NCBI GenBank assembly: GCA_963580455.1
Contig: OY756958.1
Coordinates: 8,444,501-8,508,500 of the forward strand
Source: Euonymus europaeus
Lineage: Eukaryota > Streptophyta > Magnoliopsida > Celastrales > Celastraceae
Length of the DNA: 64,000 nucleotides
Reading direction: 5' to 3'
Shown here: one piece after another, positions 1 through 12,480 of the stretch
How positions within the stretch are numbered: position 1 is the stretch's first letter
How the letters are laid out: every line of letters begins with the position of its first letter
Notes under the pieces: model-generated
Seen by the model: only the letters and a program-made list of their open reading frames with translations
The model's database searches: none
What the model was told of the DNA's origin: nothing
Made by a program: the position numbers and the translations under genes

Positions 1-1600
1 AATCCACAAAGCATATACTCGTAAAATTTGACATAGAAGAACAATAAATAGTGTACGCCGAGCGACTTTGATGATTAGAAGATGCTCAACTCTCTCTATG
101 GAGGAGCTTTTAACGTTTTTGTCCATTTGTCTTGTAAATTTGGTGTTTTCAAATCGAAATAATCTAGGAAGCTTATACTCGTAAAATTTGACATAGAAGA
201 ACAACAAAAAGTGTACACCGAGCAACTTTGATAGTCCGAACTTGCTCAACTCACTCTATGGAGGATCTTTAAACGGTTTTGTCCATTTGTCCTAGAAAGT
301 TGGGGCTTTGGCATCGAAATAATCTAGGAAGCTTATTCACGTAAAATTTGACATAGAAGAACAATAAAAGGTGTACACCGAGCAACTTTGATAGTCCGAA
401 GTTGCACAACTCCCTCTATGGATGAGCTTTTAATGTTTTTGTCCATTTGTCATAGAAAGTTGGGGTTTTGGCATCGAAATAATCTAGGAAGTTTATACAC
501 GTAAAATTTGATATAGAAGAACAATAAAAAGTGTACACCGAGCAACTTTGATAGTCCGAAGTTGCACAACTCTCTCTATGGAGGAGCTTTTAATGTTTTT
601 GTCCATTTGTCATAGAAAGTTGGGCTTTTGGCATCGAAATTATCTAGGATGCTTATAGTCGTAAAATTTGACATAGAAGGACAATAAAAAGTGTACACCG
701 AGCAACTTTTTTGGTCCGAAGTTGCTCAACTCTCTCTATGGAGTAGCTTTAAACGGTTTTGTTTATTTGTCATAGAAAGCTGGGGTTTTGGCATCGAAAT
801 AATCTAGGAAGCTTATACTCGTAAAATTTGACATAGAATAACAATAAAAAGTGTACACCGAGCAACCTTGATAGTCCGAAGTTGCTCAACTCACTCTATG
901 GAGGAGCTTTAAACGGTTATGTCCATTTGTCATTGAAAATTAGGGTTTTGGCATCGAAATAATCTAGGAAGCTTATACTCGTAAAATTAGTCACAGAAGA
1001 AAAGTAAAAAGTGTACAATGAGCAACTTTGATGGTCCGGAATTGCTCAACTCTTACTATGAAGTAGCTTTTAACGGTTTTGCTCATTTCTTATTGATAGT
1101 TGGGGTTTTGGCATCAAAATAATCCAGCAAGCATATACTCGTAAAATTTGACATAGAAGAACAACAAAAAGTGTACACCGAGCGACTTTGATAGTCCGAA
1201 GTTGCTCAACTCACTCTATGGATGAGCTTTAAACGGTTTTGTCCTTTTGTCATAGAAAGTTGGGTTTTTGGCATCGAAATAATCTAGGAAGCTTATACTC
1301 GTAAAATTTGAAATAGAATAATAATAAAAAAGTGTACACGGGGCAATTTTGATAGTCCGAAGTTGCAAAACTCTCTCTATAGAGGAGCTTTTAATGTTTT
1401 TGTCCATTTGTCTTAGAAAGTTGGGGTTTTGGCATCGAAATAATCTAAGATGCTTATAGTCATAAAATTTGACATAGAAGAACAATAAAAAGTGTACACC
1501 GAGCAACTTTTATGGTCCAAAGTTGCTCAACTCTCTCTATGGAGTAGCTTTAAACGGTTTTGTCCATTTGTCATAGAAAGTTGGGTTTTGGAATCGAAAT

Positions 1601-4320
1601 AATCTAGGAAGCTTATACTCGTAAAATTTGACATAGAATAACAATAAAAAGTGTACACTGAGCAACTTTTATGGTCCGAAGTTGCTCAACTCTCTCTATG
1701 GAGTAGCTTTTAACGGTTTTGTCGATTTGTCATTGATAGTTGGTGTTTTGGCATCGAAATAATCTGGGAAGCTTATACTCGTAAAATTTGACATAGAAGA
1801 ACAACAAAAATTGTACACCGAGCAACTTTGATAGTCCGAAGTTGCTCAACTCACTCAATGGAGGAGCTTTAAACGGTTTTGTCCTTTTGTCATAGAAATT
1901 TGTGTTTTTGGCATCGAAATAATCCACAAAGCATATACTCGTAAAATTGGACATAGAAGAACAATAAAAAGTGTACGCCGAGCGACTTTGACGATTAGAA
2001 GTTGCTCAACTCTTTCTATGGAGGAGCTTTTAACGTTTTTGTCCATTTGTCTTGTAAATTTGGTGTTTTCAAATCGAAATAATCTAGGAAGCTTATACTC
2101 GTAAACTTTGACATAGAAGAACAACAAAAAGTGTACACCGAGCAACTTTGATAGTCCGAAATTGCTCAACTCACTCTATGGAGGATCTTTAAACGGGTTT
2201 GTTCATTTGTCCTAGAAAGTTGGGGCTTTGGCATCGAAATAATCTAGGAAGCTTATACACGTAAAATTTGACATAGATGAACAATAAAAAGTCTACACCG
2301 AGAAACTTTGATAGTCCGAAGTTGCACAACTCTCTCTATGGAGGAGCTTTTAATGTTTTTGTCCATTTGTCATAGAAAGTTCTGGTTTTGGCATCAAAAT
2401 AATCCACAAAGCATATACTCGTAAAATTTGACATAGAAGAACAATAAATAGTGTACGCCGAGCGACTTTGATGATTAGAAGATGCTCAACTCTCTCTATG
2501 GAGGAGCTTTTAACGTTTTTGTCCATTTGTCTTGTAAATTTGGTGTTTTCAAATCGAAATAATCTAGGAAGCTTATACTCGTAAAATTTGACATAGAAGA
2601 ACAACAAAAAGTGTACACCGAGCAACTTTGATAGTCCGAACTTGCTCAACTCACTCTATGGAGGATCTTTAAACGGTTTTGTCCATTTGTCCTAGAAAGT
2701 TGGGGCTTTGGCATCGAAATAATCTAGGAAGCTTATTCACGTAAAATTTGACATAGAAGAACAATAAAAGGTGTACACCGAGCAACTTTGATAGTCCGAA
2801 GTTGCACAACTCCCTCTATGGATGAGCTTTTAATGTTTTTGTCCATTTGTCATAGAAAGTTGGGGTTTTGGCATCGAAATAATCTAGGAAGTTTATACAC
2901 GTAAAATTTGATATAGAAGAACAATAAAAAGTGTACACCGAGCAACTTTGATAGTCCGAAGTTGCACAACTCTCTCTATGGAGGAGCTTTTAATGTTTTT
3001 GTCCATTTGTCATAGAAAGTTGGGCTTTTGGCATCGAAATTATCTAGGATGCTTATAGTCGTAAAATTTGACATAGAAGGACAATAAAAAGTGTACACCG
3101 AGCAACTTTTTTGGTCCGAAGTTGCTCAACTCTCTCTATGGAGTAGCTTTAAACGGTTTTGTTTATTTGTCATAGAAAGCTGGGGTTTTGGCATCGAAAT
3201 AATCTAGGAAGCTTATACTCGTAAAATTTGACATAGAATAACAATAAAAAGTGTATACCGAGCAACCTTGATAGTCCGAAGTTGCTCAACTCACTCTACG
3301 GAGGAGCTTTAAACGGTTATGTCCATTTGTCATTGAAAATTAGGGTTTTGGAATCGAAATAATCTAGGAAGCTTATACTCGTAAAATTTGACATAGAATA
3401 ACAATAAAAAGTGTACACTGAGCAACTTTTATGGTCCGAAGTTGCTCAACTCTCTCTATGGAGTAGCTTTTAACGGTTTTGTCGATTTGTCATTGATAGT
3501 TGGTATTTTGGCATCGAAATAATCTAGGAAGCTTATACTCGTAAAATTTGACATAGAAGAACAACAAAAATTGTACACCGAGCAACTTTGATAGTCCGAA
3601 GTTGCTCAACTCACTCAATGGAGGAGCTTTAAACGGTTTTGTCCTTTTGTCATAGAAATTTGTGTTTTTGGCATCGAAATAATCCACAAAGCATATACTC
3701 GTAAAATTGGACATAGAAGAACAATAAAAAGTGTACGCCGAGCGACTTTGACGATTAGAAGTTGCTCAACTCTTTCTATGGAGGAGCTTTTAACGTTTTT
3801 GTCCATTTGTCTTGTAAATTTGGTGTTTTCAAATCGAAATAATCTAGGAAGCTTATACTCGTAAACTTTGACATAGAAGAACAACAAAAAGTGTACCTCG
3901 AGCAACTTTGATAGTCCGAAGTTGCACAACTCTCTCTATGGAGGAGCTTTTAATGTTTTTGTCCATTTGTCATAGAAAGTTGGGCTTTTGGCATCGAAAT
4001 TATCTAGGATGCTTATAGTCGTAAAATTTGACATAGAAGGACAATAAAAAGTGTACACCGAGCAACTTTTTTGGTCCGAAGTTGCTCAACTCTCTCTATG
4101 GAGTAGCTTTAAACGGTTTTGTTTATTTGTCATAGAAAGCTGGGGTTTTGGCATCGAAATAATCTAGGAAGCTTATACTCGTAAAATTTGACATAGAATA
4201 ACAATAAAAAGTGTACACCGAGCAACCTTGATAGTCCGAAGTTGCTCAACTCACTCTACGGAGGAGCTTTAAACGGTTATGTCCATTTGTCATTGAAAAT
4301 TAGGGTTTTGGAATCGAAAT
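1601..4320 (+). repeat. Higher-order repeat, 17-monomer unit, copy 1
   Basis: This 2,720-bp block is followed immediately by a second copy at 4321-7040. Aligning them by eye at a fixed offset of 2,720 gives 6 substitutions and no indel, about 99.8 percent identity. Neighbouring monomers inside the unit differ far more from each other than the two units do, which is the mark of a higher-order repeat. Positions 1-960 also match 2401-3360 with only 3 differences, all near the end, so the window start is a partial further copy. The best explanation is recent unequal exchange or tandem duplication. Confidence 0.93.
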
Positions 4321-4860
4321 AATCTAGGAAGCTTATACTCGTAAAATTTGACATAGAATAACAATAAAAAGTGTACACTGAGCAACTTTTATGGTCCGAA
4401 GTTGCTCAACTCTCTCTATGGAGTAGCTTTTAACGGTTTTGTCGATTTGTCATTGATAGTTGGTGTTTTGGCATCGAAATAATCTAGGAAGCTTATACTC
4501 GTAAAATTTGACATAGAAGAACAACAAAAATTGTACACCGAGCAACTTTGATAGTCCGAAGTTGCTCAACTCACTCAATGGAGGAGCTTTAAACGGTTTT
4601 GTCCTTTTGTCATAGAAATTTGTGTTTTTGGCATCGAAATAATCCACAAAGCATATACTCGTAAAATTGGACATAGAAGAACAATAAAAAGTGTACGCCG
4701 AGCGACTTTGACGATTAGAAGTTGCTCAACTCTTTCTATGGAGGAGCTTTTAACGTTTTTGTCCATTTGTCTTGTAAATTTGGTGTTTTCAAATCGAAAT
4801 AATCTAGGAAGCTTATACTCGTAAACTTTGACATAGAAGAACAACAAAAAGTGTACACCG
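2941..4860 (+). repeat. Nested 6-monomer (960-bp) tandem duplication
   Basis: The stretch from about 2941 to 3900 is repeated at 3901 to 4860 with an offset of exactly 960 bp. The duplication lies across the boundary of the 17-monomer units and helps create them. The junction near 3895-3930 shows the switch: a monomer beginning like the one at 2081 continues like the one at 2921. Confidence 0.85.
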
Positions 4861-7040
4861 AGCAACTTTGATAGTCCGAAATTGCTCAACTCACTCTATG
4901 GAGGATCTTTAAACGGGTTTGTTCATTTGTCCTAGAAAGTTGGGGCTTTGGCATCGAAATAATCTAGGAAGCTTATACACATAAAATTTGACATAGATGA
5001 ACAATAAAAAGTCTACACCGAGAAACTTTGATAGTCCGAAGTTGCACAACTCTCTCTATGGAGGAGCTTTTAATGTTTTTGTCCATTTGTCATAGAAAGT
5101 TCTGGTTTTGGCATCAAAATAATCCACAAAGCATATACTCGTAAAATTTGACATAGAAGAACAATAAATAGTGTACGCCGAGCGACTTTGATGATTAGAA
5201 GATGCTCAACTCTCTCTATGGAGGAGCTTTTAACGTTTTTGTCCATTTGTCTTGTAAATTTGGTGTTTTCAAATCGAAATAATCTAGGAAGCTTATACCG
5301 GTAAAATTTGACATAGAAGAACAACAAAAAGTGTACACCGAGCAACTTTGATAGTCCGAACTTGCTCAACTCACTCTATGGAGGATCTTTAAACGGTTTT
5401 GTCCATTTGTCCTAGAAAGTTGGGGCTTTGGCATCGAAATAATCTAGGAAGCTTATTCACGTAAAATTTGACATAGAAGAACAATAAAAGGTGTACACCG
5501 AGCAACTTTGATAGTCCGAAGTTGCACAACTCCCTCTATGGATGAGCTTTTAATGTTTTTGTCCATTTGTCATAGAAAGTTGGGGTTTTGGCATCGAAAT
5601 AATCTAGGAAGTTTATACACGTAAAATTTGATATAGAAGAACAATAAAAAGTGTACACCGAGCAACTTTGATAGTCCGAAGTTGCACAACTCTCTCTATG
5701 GAGGAGCTTTTAATGTTTTTGTCCATTTGTCATAGAAAGTTGGGCTTTTGGCATCGAAATTATCTAGGATGCTTATAGTCGTAAAATTTGACATAGAAGG
5801 ACAATAAAAAGTGTACACCGAGCAACTTTTTTGGTCCGAAGTTGCTCAACTCTCTCTATGGAGTAGCTTTAAACGGTTTTGTTTATTTGTCATAGAAAGC
5901 TGGGGTTTTGGCATCGAAATAATCTAGGAAGCTTATACTCGTAAAATTTGACATAGAATAACAATAAAAAGTGTATACCGAGCAACCTTGATAGTCCGAA
6001 GTTGCTCAACTCACTCTACGGAGGAGCTTTAAACGGTTATGTCCATTTGTCATTGAAAATTAGGGTTTTGGAATCGAAATAATCTAGGAAGCTTATACTC
6101 GTAAAATTTGACATAGAATAACAATAAAAAGTGTACACTGAGCAACTTTTATGGTCCGAAGTTGCTCAACTCTCTCTATGGAGTAGCTTTTAACGGTTTT
6201 GTCGATTTGTCATTGATAGTTGGTATTTTGGCATCGAAATAATCTAGGAAGCTTATACTCGTAAAATTTGACATAGAAGAACAACAAAAATTGTACACCG
6301 AGCAACTTTGATAGTCCGAAGTTGCTCAACTCACTCAATGGAGGAGCTTTAAACGGTTTTGTCCTTTTGTCATAGAAATTTGTGTTTTTGGCATCGAAAT
6401 AATCCACAAAGCATATACTCGTAAAATTGGACATAGAAGAACAATAAAAAGTGTACGCCGAGCGACTTTGACGATTAGAAGTTGCTCAACTCTTTCTATG
6501 GAGGAGCTTTTAACGTTTTTGTCCATTTGTCTTGTAAATTTGGTGTTTTCAAATCGAAATAATCTAGGAAGCTTATACTCGTAAACTTTGACATAGAAGA
6601 ACAACAAAAAGTGTACCTCGAGCAACTTTGATAGTCCGAAGTTGCACAACTCTCTCTATGGAGGAGCTTTTAATGTTTTTGTCCATTTGTCATAGAAAGT
6701 TGGGCTTTTGGCATCGAAATTATCTAGGATGCTTATAGTCGTAAAATTTGACATAGAAGGACAATAAAAAGTGTACACCGAGCAACTTTTTTGGTCCGAA
6801 GTTGCTCAACTCTCTCTATGGAGTAGCTTTAAACGGTTTTGTTTATTTGTCATAGAAAGCTGGGGTTTTGGCATCGAAATAATCTAGGAAGCTTATACTC
6901 GTAAAATTTGACATAGAATAACAATAAAAAGTGTACACCGAGCAACCTTGATAGTCCGAAGTTGCTCAACTCACTCTATGGAGGAGCTTTAAACGGTTAT
7001 GTCCATTTGTCATTGAAAATTAGGGTTTTGGCATCGAAAT
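4321..7040 (+). repeat. Higher-order repeat, 17-monomer unit, copy 2
   Basis: Second copy of the 2,720-bp unit at 1601-4320. Differences seen by eye include the two-base change near 5299 (TACCG for TACTC), one near 4981, and two in the last 90 bases. After 7040 the sequence stops matching copy 1 and instead continues as in 961-1420, so the right end is an exchange junction between non-equivalent monomers. Confidence 0.93.
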
Positions 7041-10000
7041 AATCTAGGAAGCTTATACTCGTAAAATTTGTCACAGAAGAAAAGTAAAAAGTGTACAATG
7101 AGCAACTTTGATGGTCCGGAATTGCTCAACTCTTACTATGAAGTAGCTTTTAACGGTTTTGCTCATTTCTTATTGATAGTTGGGGTTTTGGCATCAAAAT
7201 AATCCAGCAAGCATATACTCGTAAAATTTGACATAGAAGAACAACAAAAAGTGTACACCGAGCGACTTTGATAGTCCGAAGTTGCTCAACTCACTCTATG
7301 GATGAGCTTTAAACGGTTTTGTCCTTTTGTCATAGAAAGTTGGGTTTTTGGCATCGAAATAATCTAGGAAGCTTATACTCGTAAAATTTGAAATAGAATA
7401 ATAATAAAAAGTGTACACGGGGCAATTTTGATAGTCCGAAGTTGCAAAACTCTCTCTATAGAGGAGCTTTTAATGTTTTTGTCCATTTGTCTTAGAAAGT
7501 TCGGGTTTTGGCATCAAAATAATCCACAAAGCATATACTCGTAAAATTTGACATAGAAGAACAATAAAAAAGTGTACACCGAGCGACTTTGATGATTAGA
7601 AGTTTCTCAACTCTCTCTATGGAGGAGCTTTTACCTTATTTGTCCATTTGTCTTGTAAAGTTGGTGTTTTCACATCGAAATAATCTAGGAAGCTTATACT
7701 CGTAAAATTTGACATAGAAGAACAATAAAAAGTGTACACCGAGCAACTTTGATAGTCCAAAGTTGCACAACTCTCTCTCTATGGAGGAGCTTTTACCTTT
7801 TTTGTCCATTTGTCTTGTAAATGTGGTGTTTTCAAATCGAAATAATCTAGGAAGCTTATACTCGTAAAATTTGACATAGAAGAACAACAAAAAGTGTACA
7901 CCGAGAAACTTTGATAGTCCGAACTTGCTCAACTCACTCTATGGAGGATCTTTAAACGGTTTTGTCCATTTGTCCTAGAAAGTTGGGGCTTTGGCATCGA
8001 AATAATCTAGGAAGCTTATTCACATAAAATTTGATATAGAAGAACAATAAAAAGTGTACACCGAGCAACTTTGATAGTCCGAAGTTGCACAACTCCCTCT
8101 ATGGAGTAGCTTTAAACGGTTTTGTCCATTTGTCATAGAAAGTTGGGGTTTTGGAATCGAAATAATCTAGAAAGCTTATACTCGTAAAATTTGACATAGA
8201 AGAACAATAAAAAGTGTACACCGAGCAACTTTGATCGTCCGAAGTTGCACAACTCACTCTATGGAGGAGCTTTTAATGTTTTTGTCCATTTGTCATAGAA
8301 AGTTGGCTTTTGGCATCGAAATAATATAGGAAGCTTATACTCGTAAAATTTGACATAGAAGAACAATAAAAAGTTTACACCGAGCAACTTTGATAGTCCG
8401 AAGTTGCACAACTCTCTCTATGAAGGAGCTTTTAAACGTTTTTGTCCATTTGTCATAGAAAGTTGGGGTTTTGGCATCGAAATAATCTAAGATGCTTATA
8501 GTCATAAAATTTGACATAGAAGAACAATAAAAAGTGTACACCGAGCAACTTTTATGGTCCAAAGTTGCTCAACTCTCTCTATGGAGTAGCTTTAAACGGT
8601 TTTGTCCATTTGTCATAGAAAGTTGGGTTTTGGAATCGAAATAATCTAGGAAGCTTATACTCGTAAAATTTGACATAGAAGAACAACAAAAAGTGTACAC
8701 CGAGCAACTTTGATAGTCCGAAATTGCTCAACTCACTCTATGGAGGATCTTTAAACGGTTTTGCTCATTTGTCCTAGAAAGTTGGGGCTTTGGCATCGAA
8801 ATAATCTAGGAAGCTTATACACGTAAAATTTGACATAGAAGAACAATAAAAAGTGTACACCGAGAAACTTTGATAGTCCGAAGTTGCACAACTCTCTCTA
8901 TGGAGGAGCTTTTAATGTTTTTGTCCATTTGTCATAGAAAGTTCTGGTTTTGGCATCAAAATAATCCACAAAGCATATACTCGTAAAATTTGACATAGAA
9001 GAACAATAAAAAGTGTACGCCGAGCGACTTTGATGATTAGAAGTTGCTCAACTCTCTCTATGGAGGAGCTTTTAACGTTTTTGTCCATTTGTCTTGTAAA
9101 TTTGGTGTTTTCAAATCGAAATAATCTAGGAAGCTTATACTCGTAAAATTTGACAAAGAAGAACAACAAAAAGTGTACACCGAGCAACTTTGATAGTCCG
9201 AACTTTCTCAACTCACTCTATGGAGGATCTTTAAACGGTTTTGTTCATTTGTCCTAGAAAGTTGGGGCTTTGGCATCGAAATAATCTAGGAAGCTTATTC
9301 ACGTAAAATTTGACATAGAAGAACAATAAAAAGTGTACACCGAGCAACTTTGATTGTCCGAAGTTGCACAACTCCCTCTATGGATGAGCTTTTAATGTTT
9401 TTGTCCATTTGTCATAGAAAGTTGGGGTTTTGGCATCGAAATAATCTAGGAAGTTTATACACGTAAAATTTGATATAGAAGAACAATAAAAAGTGTACAC
9501 CGAGCAACTTTGATAGTCCGAAGTTGCACAACTCTCTCTATGGAGGAGCTTTTAATGTTTTTGTCTATTTGTCATAGAAAGTTAGGCTTTTGGCATCGAA
9601 ATTATCTAGGATGCTTATAGTCGTAAAATTTGACATAGAAGGACAATAAAAAGTGTACACCGAGCAACTTTTTTGGTCCAAAGTTGCTCAACTCTCTCTA
9701 TGGAGTAGCTTTAAACGGTTTTGTTTATTTGTCATAGAAAGTTGGGGTTTTGGCATCGAAATAATCTAGGAAGCTTATACTCGTAAAATTTGACATATAA
9801 TAACAATAAAAAGTGTACACCGAGCAACCTTGATAGTCCGAAGTTGCTCAACTCACTCTATGGAGGAGCTTTAAACGGTTATGTCCATTTGTCATTGAAA
9901 ATTAGGGTTTTGGCATCGAAATAATCTAGGAAGCTTACACTCGTAAAATTTGTCATAGAAGAAAAGTAAAAAGTGTACAATGAGCAACTTTGATGGTCCG

Positions 10001-12480
10001 GAATTGCTCAACTCTTACTATGAAGTAGCTTTTAACGGTTTTGCTCATTTCTTATTGATAGTTGGGGTTTTGGCATCAAAATAATCCAGCAAGCATATAC
10101 TCGTAAAATTTGACATAGAAGAACAACAAAAAGTGTACACCGAGCGACTTTGATAGTCCGAAGTTGCTCAACTCACTCTATGGATGAGCTTTAAACGGTT
10201 TTGTCCTTTTGTCATAGAAAGTTGGGTTTTTGGCATCGAAATAATCTAGGAAGCTTATACTCGTAAAATTTGAAATAGAATAATAATAAAAAGTGTACAC
10301 GGAGCAATTTTGATAGTCCGAAGTTGCAAAACTCTCTCTATAGAGGAGCTTTTAATGTTTTTGTCCATTTGTCATAGAAAGTTCGGGTTTTGGCATCAAA
10401 ATAATCCACAAAGCATATACTCGTAAAATTTGACGTAGAAGAACAATAAAAAAGTGTACACCGAGCGACTTTGATGATTAGAAGTTTCTCAACTCTCTCT
10501 ATGGAGGAGCTTTTAACTTTTTTGTCCATTTGTCTTGTAAAGTTGGTGTTTTCACATCGAAATAATCTAGGAAGCTTATACTCGTAAAATTTGACATAGA
10601 AGAACAATAAAAAGTGTACACCGAGCAACTTTGATAGTCCAAAGTTGCACAACTCACTCTATGGAGAAGCGTTTAACGTTGAAAGTTGGGATTTTCACAT
10701 CGAAATAATCTAGGAAGCTTATACTCGTAAAATTTGACATAGAAGAACAATAAAAAGTGTACACCGAGCAACTTTGATTGTCCGAAGTTGCACAACCCAC
10801 TCTACGGAGGAGCTTTTAACGTTGAAAGTTGGGGTTTTGGAATCGAAATAATCTAGGAAGCTTATACTCGTAAAATTTGACATAGAAGAACAATAAAAAG
10901 TGTACACCGAGCAACTTTGAAAGTCCGAAGTTGCACAACTCTCTCTATGGAGGAGCTTTTAACGTTTTTGTCCATTTGTCATAGAAAGTTGGGGTTTTGG
11001 CATCGAAATAATCTAGGATGCTTATAGTCATAAAATTTGACATAGAAGAACAATAAAAAGTAAACACCGAGCAACTTTTATGGTCCAAAGTTGCTCAACT
11101 CTCTCTATGGAGTAGCTTTAAACGGTTTTGTCCATTTGTCATAGAAAGTAGGGGTTTTGGAATCGAAATAATCTAGGAAGCTTATACTCGTAAAATTTGA
11201 CATAGAAGAACAATAAAAAGTGTACACCGAGCAACTTTGATAGTCCGAAGTTGCACAACTCACTCTATGGAGGAGCTTTTAATGTTTTTGTCCATTTGTC
11301 ATAGAAAGTTGGGTTTTGGCATCGAAATAATCTAGGAAGCTTATACTCGTAAAATTTGACATAGAAGAACAATAAAAAGTGTACACCGAGCAATTTTGAT
11401 AGTCCGAAGTTGCACAACTCTCTCTATGGAGGAGCTTCTAACGTTTTTGTCCATTTGTCTTGTAAAGTTGTTGTTTTCACATCGAAATAATCTAGGAGGC
11501 TTATACTCGTAAAATTTGACATAGAAGAACAATAAAAAGTGTACACCGAGCATCCTTCATAGTCCGAAGTTGCTCAACTCACTCTATGGAGGAGCTTTAA
11601 ACGGTTTTGTCCATTTGTTCTAGAAAGTTGGTGCTTTGGCATCGAAATAATCTAGGAAGCTTATACACGTAAAATTTGACATAGAAGAACAGTAAAAAGT
11701 GTACACCGAGCAACTTTGATAGTCCGAAGTTGCACAACTCTCTCTATGGATGAGCTTTTAATGTTTTTGTCCATTTGTCATAGAAAGTTGGGGTTTTGGC
11801 ATCGAAATAATCTAGGAAGCTTATACACGTAAAATTTGATATAGAAGAACAATAAAAAGTGTACACCGAGCAACTTTGACAGTCCGAAGTTGCACAACTC
11901 TCTCTATGGAGGAGCTTTTAATGTTTTTGTCCATTTGTCATAGAAAGTTGGGGTTTTGGCATCGAAATTATCTAGGATGCTTATAGTCGTAAAATTTGAC
12001 ATAGAAGAACAATAAAAAGTGTACACCGAGCAACTTTTATGGTCCGAAGTTGCTCAACTTTCTCTATGGAGTACCTTTAAACGGTTTTGTTTATTTGTCA
12101 TAGAAAGTTGTGGTTTTGGAATTGAAATAATCTAGGAAGCTTATACTTGCAAAATTTGACATAGAAGAACAATAAAAAGTGTACACCGAGCAACTTTGAT
12201 AGTCCGAAGTTGCTCAACTCACTTTATGGAGGAGCTTTAAACGGTTTTGTCCATTTGTCATAGAAAGTTGGGGTTTTGGCATCGAAATAATCTAGGAAGC
12301 TTATACTCGTAAAATTTGACATAGAATAACTATAAAAAGTGTACACCGAGCAATTTTGATAGTCCGAAGTTGCACAACTCTCTCTATGGAGGAGCTTCTA
12401 AGGTTTTTGTCCATTTGTCTTGTAAAGTTGTTGTTTTCACATCGAAATAATCTAGGAGGCTTATACTCGTAAAAGTTGAC
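7041..12480 (+). repeat. Satellite, mixed monomers with older block copies
   Basis: About 34 monomers. Positions about 7041-7500 match 961-1420. Positions about 8680-9950 match 2120-3345 and about 9930-10380 again match 961-1420, so the order of monomer types in the first kilobases is repeated here at lower identity. Two consecutive 143-bp monomers lie around 10674-10960. No other sequence interrupts the array. Confidence 0.85.
10674..10960 (+). repeat. Tandem pair of 143-bp short monomers
   Basis: In these monomers TAACGTT joins directly to GAAAGTTGG, where the standard monomer has an additional 17 bases (the TTTGTCCATTTGTCATA stretch). The two deletion junctions, near 10674 and 10817, are 143 bp apart, so short monomers can themselves be tandem. 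The same class recurs singly or in pairs near 13826, 15890, 18255, 20318/20460, 23645, 24267, 25208, 25831, 41120, 50693, 52429, 53850/53993, 55575 and 57955/58098. Confidence 0.88.
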
